NCBI GenBank assembly: GCA_016880695.1 | Contig: JAEHCY010000372.1 | Coordinates: forward strand, 1-6,067 | Length of the DNA: 6,067 bases | Reading direction: 5' to 3' | Origin: Chromatiaceae bacterium | GTDB taxonomy: Bacteria > Pseudomonadota > Gammaproteobacteria > Chromatiales > Chromatiaceae | Shown: positions 1-6,067 of the stretch, in pieces | Layout: each line of letters starts with the position of its first letter | Position numbering within the stretch: the stretch's first letter is position 1 | The notes under the pieces: model-generated | Database searches by the model: none | Told to the model about the DNA's origin: nothing | What the model saw: only the letters and a program-made list of their open reading frames with translations | Position numbers and translations under genes: made by a program

Positions 1-309
1 CTCTGGGTCAAGGGGGCACTGGTGGGGAAGGTGGGCAGCGTGTTCACCTCCACCGGGACGGGTGGCGGCAATGAGACCACTATCACCTCCTTCTGGCACA
101 CCCTGGCCCACCATGGCATGGTGATCCTGGGGCTGCCGTACTCCTGCCCGGATCTGGCCGATACCAGCGAGCTCAAGGGTGGCTCACCCTATGGTGCCGG
201 CACCATCGCCGGGGCGGATGGCTCGCGCCGGCCGAGCGAAAAGGAGCTCGGAATGGCGAGATTCCAGGGCCGGCACGTGGCCGAGATCGCCGCCAAGCTG
301 GCTGGCTGA
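1..309 (+). CDS. wrbA: WrbA-type NAD(P)H:quinone oxidoreductase, C-terminal half (5' end outside window)
   Basis: The first 102 codons in frame 1 read through from the window edge to TGA at 307-309. WrbA is a flavodoxin-fold, FMN-dependent cytoplasmic enzyme that reduces quinones by two electrons with NAD(P)H and is thought to limit oxidative stress from semiquinones. The visible part matches the family's C-terminal half closely. It starts with a [19 protein letters not shown] segment (FMN-binding loop region), followed by [13 protein letters not shown], which contains the conserved active-site histidines. Then come [17 protein letters not shown] and the final helix with [22 protein letters not shown]. 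coli WrbA is 198 aa, so about half the protein is missing, only because the window starts here. The C-terminus is complete and ends in the usual K-L-x-G. No frameshift is visible. The downstream gene is convergent, so wrbA is the last gene of its transcription unit. Identification is firm. Confidence 0.95.
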   Translation, partial: LWVKGALVGKVGSVFTSTGTGGGNETTITSFWHTLAHHGMVILGLPYSCPDLADTSELKGGSPYGAGTIAGADGSRRPSEKELGMARFQGRHVAEIAAKLAG

Positions 310-377
310 GGGCATGACACCTGGTACCTGTTCCGTCAACGGCGGACGACGCGCTGCGGTGCAGGTACGGTGGGCCG

Positions 378-407
378 GCGGCAACCGGCAACCGGAGCTA
401 TTGCCGC
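378..407. repeat. 7-bp inverted repeat enclosing a tandem heptamer, after wrbA
   Basis: GCGGCAA at 378-384 is the exact reverse complement of TTGCCGC at 401-407, with a 16-nt loop. The left part also holds a perfect tandem duplication of GGCAACC (380-386 and 387-393). It lies 68 nt beyond the wrbA stop. No T-tract follows, so an intrinsic terminator is only a weak possibility. Confidence 0.4.
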
Positions 408-466
408 GACGGTATGGTGTGGTGGGCTACCGGAATCCCTGAGGTGCGGGATGCACCCCCGTCATT

Positions 467-500
467 GGGGGGCGACGGTGGGTAATGGGGGTCTCGGGGG
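467..500 (+). other. Putative G-quadruplex motif downstream of wrbA
   Basis: Four G-runs lie on the plus strand: six G at 467-472, three at 480-482, five at 487-491 and five at 496-500. The loops are 7, 4 and 4 nt. This satisfies the standard pattern of four runs of at least three G with loops of 1-7 nt. A competing C-run at 456-460 could instead pair with the first G-run (CCCCC, 6-nt loop, GGGGG). The motif lies in the convergent spacer and would be in the wrbA transcript if transcription runs about 160 nt past the stop. Folding and function are inferred. Confidence 0.55.
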
Positions 501-504
501 TGAT

Positions 505-550
505 TCTGTCCGGCTCCCTGGGTTCCCAGGAAAACCTACAGCCGGACAGA
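505..550. repeat. 11-bp inverted repeat with an inner stem, possible convergent terminator
   Basis: TCTGTCCGGCT at 505-515 is the exact reverse complement of AGCCGGACAGA at 540-550. The 24-nt interior contains a second dyad, CCTGG at 517-521 with CCAGG at 526-530 around a 4-nt loop. It starts 4 nt after the G-rich motif and ends 21 nt before the stop of the converging minus-strand gene, where a bidirectional terminator would sit. Neither side has a clear T-tract, so Rho-independent termination would be non-canonical. It could instead be an mRNA-stabilising stem or a protein-binding site. Confidence 0.5.
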
Positions 551-571
551 GGCTCTCCCCATTCCAGGGCA

Positions 572-862
572 CTATCCGCCGCCGGTCCGCAGAACGTGCT
601 TATAGAATTCGTCCATGAATCGGTCGGCCTCCTCTTCGCTGTAGTCGATGAACTTCAGGGTGATCTCTTCCATTGGCAGGGCGAGGGATCCGAGGTGCCG
701 AATCGGCTCGTCGCGGATCTTGATCTGAATCTCCCGGCCGCTGTCGTGGACGATAACTCGTTCGCCAATTATCTCGAAGGGGCGATTGGCGCAGGCGAAG
801 GGCAGCTCTCGGAAGAACTCCGCATGCGAGCATTGCATGTCTACCTTACGGATTGGGTTCAT
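572..862 (-). CDS. Unrecognised 96-aa small protein
   Basis: I do not recognise a named family. The reading frame is open from 1057, but I place the start at ATG 862-860. There GAGAGGGG lies about 7 nt upstream as a good Shine-Dalgarno match, while the upstream part of the frame is low-complexity Arg/Pro/Ser-rich and has no ribosome site. The protein begins MNPIRKVDMQCSHAEFF. It has no signal peptide or membrane segment, so it is probably cytoplasmic. Residues 28-50 alternate hydrophobic and charged residues (EIIGERVIVHDSGREIQIKI), suggesting a beta-hairpin. Residues 56-72 look like a further strand region, LGSLALPMEEITLKF. Residues 75-91 are an acidic amphipathic helix (SEEEADRFMDEFYKHVL), followed by a terminal GGG. 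Cysteines are at 11 and 24. It stands alone, converging on wrbA and divergent from the gene at 1322. The ribosome site and the natural protein composition support a real gene; function is unknown. Confidence 0.75.
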   Translation of the reverse strand: MNPIRKVDMQCSHAEFFRELPFACANRPFEIIGERVIVHDSGREIQIKIRDEPIRHLGSLALPMEEITLKFIDYSEEEADRFMDEFYKHVLRTGGG

Positions 863-1321
863 GGTGTTTCCCCTCTCGTTGACCCCGGGTGACTGCACAA
901 GGTGGCGACTCTGCGCCGATGGGGTTCGGACCGTTAGCGAGCGGCCGATCCGGCGAGGTCGTCCATTGAAGTATAGACGGACCCGTTCGGCAAAGTCGCT
1001 CGGGCTTGTGGTTCTCCTGAAACCCGCAACTGCCGAGTCTCGGGGTCTTGGATGCACTCGATAGGCCTCGCGGCGGTTCTCCGGGGGCTGTGCCCAGTGT
1101 CGGGCCCCGCGGTGGATTCCATGCCGAACGGAGGACTCCGATTGCAGTCGTTTGGCGATGCGAGGGTAGGCCGATCGGCCCTCGCAAACCGGGGGTTAAG
1201 GTCTCTGTGCGCGCACCGCAAAGCGCGCCGGGAAAGCGACGCAGACCCATCTCCGTGCCTTGCGGCGGTCCGTGATCGGCCCCGCATGGCATACTGAGCC
1301 TCGAAAGAGGAAACCTGGCGG
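863..1321. other. Divergent intergenic region, 459 nt, regulatory
   Basis: This lies between the starts of the 96-aa minus-strand gene and the 114-aa plus-strand gene, so it should hold promoters for both. No reading frame here has a ribosome site or natural composition. On the minus strand a TATACT hexamer (970-975) could be a -10 box about 110 nt upstream of ATG 862, but no good -35 box lies at the right distance. On the plus strand CATACT at 1290-1295 is a weak -10 candidate, and TTGCGG at 1260-1265 is too far upstream (24 nt). Two palindromes stand out: the nested one at 1159-1186, annotated separately, and GTGCGCGCAC at 1207-1216. No tRNA fold was found by eye. Confidence 0.6.
1159..1186. 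repeat. Nested palindrome, candidate operator or leader hairpin
   Basis: TGCGAGGG at 1159-1166 is the exact reverse complement of CCCTCGCA at 1179-1186. Within and overlapping it lies a perfect 12-bp palindrome, GGCCGATCGGCC, at 1169-1180. The two pairings compete: an 8-bp outer stem with a 12-nt loop, or an inner GGCC/GGCC stem around GATC extended by GCGAG/CTCGC. It sits 135 nt upstream of the 114-aa gene start and about 300 nt upstream of the divergent 96-aa gene. An operator or RNA hairpin role is inference. Confidence 0.45.
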
Positions 1322-1666
1322 ATGATCCGACTCACTCAGACGCTGACCGCCTGCAACTCCCCGGTGCTTGCATCGGTTCTCAAGCGGGAGCTGGAGCGGC
1401 TCGATGCGCAGTCCCTGCCGTTGCAGCAGGGGCTGCAGCGCGGCAGTCACGTGGGCGAGGAGGGGTTCACTGCGATGGTCATCGGCGTGACGCGGGACTC
1501 CGCCCGCATTCGCGCAAAGGTTGGCGTTTTCTACACCGGGATCATTGCCGGATGCAGTTGCGCAGACGACCCCACGCCCATCGAAGGCCATGTGGAGTAC
1601 TGCGAGATCCAGGTGGACATCGACAGATCCACCGCCGAGGCCACCTTCACCCTGCTCCCTGGGTGA
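1322..1666 (+). CDS. Conserved 114-aa protein with a C-S-C motif, function unknown
   Basis: The ATG at 1322 is preceded by AAAGAGG (1304-1310), about 11 nt upstream, a usable ribosome site. The protein resembles a conserved hypothetical family I have met in gamma- and betaproteobacteria, recognisable by an N-terminal RLTQTLTAxxSP, a middle LPLQQGL and a GVFYTGIIAGCSCADDPTP core. I know no assigned function. Residues 14-30 form an amphipathic helix (PVLASVLKRELERLDAQ). Residues 47-75 look like beta-strands (GFTAMVIGV, IRAKVGVFYTGII), and residues 92-112 two more strands. Cys78 and Cys80 form a C-x-C pair, with further cysteines at 11 and 94. The pair could bind metal or be redox active, but this is inference. 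No signal peptide or membrane segment is evident, so it is probably cytoplasmic. It is convergent with the RND gene, with 28 nt between stop codons. Confidence 0.85.
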   Translation: MIRLTQTLTACNSPVLASVLKRELERLDAQSLPLQQGLQRGSHVGEEGFTAMVIGVTRDSARIRAKVGVFYTGIIAGCSCADDPTPIEGHVEYCEIQVDIDRSTAEATFTLLPG

Positions 1667-1677
1667 GCCGGGGCAGG
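1651..1677. terminator. Possible hairpin shared by two convergent genes
   Basis: CCTGC at 1651-1655 pairs with GCAGG at 1673-1677. After a bulged T, CCC at 1657-1659 pairs with GGG at 1670-1672, leaving a 10-nt loop that contains the TGA stop of the 114-aa gene. It lies 18 nt beyond the RND stop on the minus strand. No T-tract follows on the plus strand, so it is a weak terminator candidate. It is listed because a 28-nt convergent gap leaves little other room for one. Confidence 0.3.
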
Positions 1678-1694
1678 CGAATGCCGGGTTTGGG

Positions 1695-4970
<3,276 letters not shown>

Positions 4971-4995
4971 CCGTTGGCACCCCACTGGGGCGATC

Positions 4996-5019
4996 GGCCC
5001 GACGCTGGAAAGGCGGGCC
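4996..5019 (-). repeat. 6-bp inverted repeat in the RND gene leader
   Basis: GGCCCG at 4996-5001 pairs exactly with CGGGCC at 5014-5019 around a 12-nt loop. It ends 25 nt upstream of the RND ATG, next to an AT-rich island that probably contains the promoter, so it would fall in the 5' leader of the RND mRNA. A role in translation or as a protein site is inference. Confidence 0.35.
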
Positions 5020-5020
5020 T

Positions 5021-5056
5021 TATCAGTGAATCATCAAGTACTAAAGCATAGTCTAG
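5021..5056 (-). promoter_or_regulatory. AT-rich island, probable promoter region of the RND gene
   Basis: This is the only AT-rich stretch between the sulfur-globule-like gene and the RND gene, in otherwise very GC-rich DNA. On the minus strand it includes TATGCT, TTGATG and GATAAG hexamers, but no pair of -35 and -10 boxes has good spacing. A sigma70 promoter cannot be assigned exactly; a promoter requiring an activator or an alternative sigma factor is possible. Confidence 0.35.
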
Positions 5057-5196
5057 CCGGGATTGGGCTGCTTGCCAGTCGGCGCGCCGAGGGGAGTTCA
5101 TTACGCAGCGCATGGGGCCCCGCGACGCGCTCTGGATGGCGGGGACGGGGTGGGGCGCCGCACCCGAAGCTGAGGCCCCTGTAACCGCTCGGGTGC

Positions 5197-5216
5197 CTTG
5201 GCAGGTCACCGCCAAG
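5197..5216 (-). terminator. Weak hairpin after the sulfur-globule-like gene
   Basis: CTTGGC at 5197-5202 pairs exactly with GCCAAG at 5211-5216 around an 8-nt loop. It begins 20 nt beyond the TAG stop of the minus-strand gene. The sequence that follows on the minus strand has no T-tract, so intrinsic termination is uncertain. Confidence 0.3.
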
Positions 5217-5236
5217 TCCCCGTCCCCGGCGCTAGG

Positions 5237-5542
5237 CTACTTCTCCGGGGCTGCCGCGACGGCCGGGCCGATTGCCGTTACCGGCTGAGGCACGAAGACA
5301 GGATAGTAGGGCGCCGGCGCGTAATACGAGCCCCCGTAGGGATAGCCGGCATACCAGGGGTAGCCGTAGCGGGGGCCATACCAGGAGCCCGGTCCCCACC
5401 AGCCAGGTCCACCCCACCCGCTACTGCCAAACCCAAAGCTAAATCCTCCGCCGAAGAAGCCGCAGAAGGCCCGCGACTCGGCGGGTACCAACAGAAGCAG
5501 GGCGGTGAGCAAGGTGCTTGCGATCAAGGAAGGCCGTTTCAT
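5237..5542 (-). CDS. Exported Gly/Pro/aromatic-rich protein, sulfur globule protein-like
   Basis: A 101-aa protein from ATG 5542-5540, with GGAG about 8 nt upstream. Residues 1-25 form a clear signal peptide: positive start MKRPS, a leucine-rich core, and probable cleavage after S-R-A at residue 25. By count, the 76-residue mature part has 18 Gly, 12 Pro, 10 Tyr, 7 Phe and 5 Trp, about two thirds of all residues. It opens with FCGFFGGGFSFGFG, continues with GGPGWWGPGSWYGP and Tyr/Pro repeats such as YGYPWYAGYPYGG, and ends in an Ala/Val/Pro tail. This composition, export and size resemble sulfur globule proteins (Sgp), the periplasm-targeted envelope proteins of stored sulfur in Allochromatium-type bacteria. 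The similarity is compositional, so another Gly/Tyr-rich secreted or cell-surface protein is possible. One cysteine (residue 27) sits just after the cleavage site, but the preceding residues do not form a lipobox. It is probably transcribed alone. Confidence 0.8.
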   Translation of the reverse strand: MKRPSLIASTLLTALLLLVPAESRAFCGFFGGGFSFGFGSSGWGGPGWWGPGSWYGPRYGYPWYAGYPYGGSYYAPAPYYPVFVPQPVTAIGPAVAAAPEK

Positions 5543-5561
5543 GGTACTTCTCCGTGGGGTT

Positions 5562-5587
5562 CGCCCGAGCGGACATCGACTCGGGCG
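5562..5587 (-). promoter_or_regulatory. 8-bp hairpin in the leader of the sulfur-globule-like gene
   Basis: CGCCCGAG at 5562-5569 is the exact reverse complement of CTCGGGCG at 5580-5587, with a 10-nt loop. In the minus-strand transcript it would end 19 nt before the ATG and a few nucleotides before the GGAG ribosome site, close enough to influence ribosome loading or mRNA 5' stability. It is very GC-rich and should fold well. A regulatory role is inference. Confidence 0.5.
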
Positions 5588-5646
5588 GACGGAATGGACT
5601 TCCGCAACTAGAGTTTAGAACATTAGCGAACGCTTATCTCTCCGCT

Positions 5647-5676
5647 GGCAGGTAGAAAGGGGGGGCTTCACCTGCC
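5647..5676. repeat. 7-bp inverted repeat with a G7 run in its loop
   Basis: GGCAGGT at 5647-5653 is the exact reverse complement of ACCTGCC at 5670-5676. The stem can extend by GAA/TTC after a bulged A, leaving seven consecutive G in the loop. It lies about 105 nt upstream of the sulfur-globule-like start codon. It may be a regulatory site or part of a longer leader; no function is evident. Confidence 0.4.
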
Positions 5677-5734
5677 GAATCCAACCGATGCCCGGGACCC
5701 TGTCCCGCGCAAGATCACGCCGCTCCGGTGGTTC

Positions 5735-5765
5735 TGCGGTACGGCGCGGAGGCCGCTGTGCCGCA
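5735..5765. repeat. Nested GC-rich hairpin in the divergent spacer
   Basis: TGCGGTAC at 5735-5742 pairs with GTGCCGCA at 5758-5765 (8 pairs, one a G-U wobble as RNA). Inside, GCGG at 5746-5749 pairs with CCGC at 5753-5756 around a 3-nt loop. It lies upstream of the promoter of the plus-strand gene, so it is not in that transcript. It could belong to a minus-strand leader, an unrecognised small RNA or the remains of an older element. Confidence 0.35.
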
Positions 5766-5952
5766 CTGGTAGCCGGGGGGCCAGGGGACCTCGCGTGTAC
5801 TGAGTCATGCGTTTGTGCGCCGCCCTCGGGGGTAGCAGCAGAGAGACGAACGCGAGCGGGAAGCAGCGCCACCGCCGCGAGGACGCAATCGTACCGAACA
5901 CGGGATACTGTCCATGGCACTGGCTTGTGTGGATCGGACAGAGAGGGGCTGG

Positions 5953-5981
5953 TTGATAACATTAGCAGAATCTAATATACT
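5953..5981 (+). promoter_or_regulatory. Strong sigma70-type promoter for the gene at 6026
   Basis: A -35 box TTGATA (5953-5958) and a -10 box TATACT (5976-5981) each match the consensus at five of six positions and are separated by the optimal 17 nt. The region is AT-rich in otherwise GC-rich DNA. Transcription would start near 5988, giving a leader of about 38 nt that ends in a strong ribosome site. Confidence 0.75.
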
Positions 5982-5984
5982 AAT
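5961..5984. promoter_or_regulatory. ATTAG/CTAAT dyad and repeat within the promoter, candidate operator
   Basis: ATTAG at 5961-5965 is the reverse complement of CTAAT at 5972-5976, with a 6-nt spacer. A second CTAAT follows at 5980-5984, an 8-bp direct repeat that spans the -10 box. A symmetrical site inside the -35/-10 spacer is where a repressor would block polymerase. No specific regulator can be named. Confidence 0.4.
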
Positions 5985-6010
5985 CCCACTTACCTCAATG
6001 CAGTAACCGA

Positions 6011-6018
6011 AAGAGGAG
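6011..6018 (+). promoter_or_regulatory. Strong ribosome binding site for the gene at 6026
   Basis: AAGAGGAG at 6011-6018 is a near-complete Shine-Dalgarno sequence, 7 nt before ATG at 6026. It is the strongest ribosome site in the window and fixes the start of the truncated gene, suggesting efficient translation. Confidence 0.8.
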
Positions 6019-6025
6019 ATACGTC

Positions 6026-6067
6026 ATGTTAAGTGTCTTGTCAGCCATCGCGCTGGTCGTGGGTAGC
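6026..6067 (+). CDS. Start of an exported or membrane protein (3' end outside window)
   Basis: Only 14 codons are inside the window, reading MLSVLSAIALVVGS. They are almost wholly hydrophobic and small, as in the beginning of a membrane segment or the core of a short signal peptide without a positive N-terminus. Promoter, short leader and strong ribosome site immediately upstream make it near certain that a real gene starts here. The product cannot be identified from so little. It diverges from the sulfur-globule-like gene, and the long spacer between them may carry regulation for both. Confidence 0.7.
   Translation, partial: MLSVLSAIALVVGS

Larger units (their letters stand above)
5543..6025. 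other. Divergent intergenic region, 483 nt
   Basis: This separates the sulfur-globule-like gene (minus strand) from the gene starting at 6026 (plus strand). Longer reading frames here (5615-5962 and 5668-5901 minus; 5688-5975 plus) are Arg/Pro/Ser-rich, lack ribosome sites and resemble no protein I know. The stretch holds a leader hairpin (5562-5587), two further inverted repeats (5647-5676 and 5735-5765), and a strong plus-strand promoter near its right end. For the minus-strand gene, TAAACT (minus strand of 5612-5617) is a possible -10 box about 70 nt upstream of the ATG, but no -35 box is recognisable. A small RNA in the middle is possible but not shown. Confidence 0.6.

Noticed and set aside
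863..1057. N-terminal extension of the 96-aa protein up to 1057
   Set aside because: The extra 65 residues are Arg/Pro/Ser-rich, and the start there has no ribosome site, while ATG 862 has GAGAGGGG at the right distance.
1119..1140. CCATGCCGAAC, which recalls a conserved 5S rRNA segment
   Set aside because: The match stops after 11 nt. The downstream 5S consensus, helices and any neighbouring rRNA or tRNA genes are missing.
4971..4985. GTG start five codons upstream of the RND ATG
   Set aside because: No Shine-Dalgarno sequence precedes the GTG, whereas a GTGGGG stretch lies about 9 nt before the ATG.
5113..5157. G-runs upstream of the RND gene as a second G-quadruplex
   Set aside because: Only three G-runs are close together; the fourth is more than 20 nt away, beyond the usual loop limit.
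5615..5962. Minus-strand frames in the divergent spacer (5615-5962 and 5668-5901), one with a hydrophobic patch resembling a signal peptide
   Set aside because: No ribosome site, low-complexity Arg/Pro/Ser composition, and one frame spans the strong plus-strand promoter at 5953-5981.

Overview
This is a GC-rich, compact bacterial window, most likely chromosomal DNA of a gammaproteobacterium. The best lineage hint is a small exported Gly/Pro/aromatic-rich protein that resembles the sulfur globule proteins of purple and other sulfur-oxidizing Gammaproteobacteria. The 114-aa conserved protein also looks like a type I have met in gamma/betaproteobacterial genomes. Both placements rest on recognition by eye, not on a search.

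Layout, left to right. Positions 1-309 (+) hold the C-terminal half of a WrbA-type NAD(P)H:quinone oxidoreductase. A 262-nt convergent spacer follows, with a 7-bp inverted repeat over a tandem heptamer, a canonical G-quadruplex motif and an 11-bp inverted repeat. Positions 572-862 (-) encode an unrecognised 96-aa protein. A 459-nt divergent spacer carries a nested palindrome at 1159-1186. Positions 1322-1666 (+) encode a 114-aa conserved protein with a C-S-C motif. It converges, with a 28-nt gap, on a large RND-family inner-membrane transporter at 1695-4970 (-), which fills over half the window. A 266-nt spacer separates that gene from the sulfur-globule-like gene at 5237-5542 (-). A 483-nt divergent spacer follows, rich in possible hairpins. 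It ends in a strong sigma70-type promoter and ribosome binding site for a gene that begins at 6026 (+) and runs off the window.

No operon structure ties these genes together. Neighbouring coding sequences converge, diverge or are well separated, so each is probably its own transcription unit. The RND gene is notable because no periplasmic adaptor or outer-membrane channel gene lies next to it. Co-orientation of the RND gene and the sulfur-globule-like gene (both minus strand, 266 nt apart) leaves limited read-through possible, but a weak hairpin and an AT-rich promoter-like island lie between them.

I see no mobile element, CRISPR array, tRNA, rRNA or phage gene. The most interesting elements are the sulfur-globule-like protein with its leader hairpin, the RND proton-relay variant (Arg for the usual Lys, plus an extra Asp in TM4), the G-quadruplex/inverted-repeat pair after wrbA, and the repeat-decorated promoter at 5953-5984.
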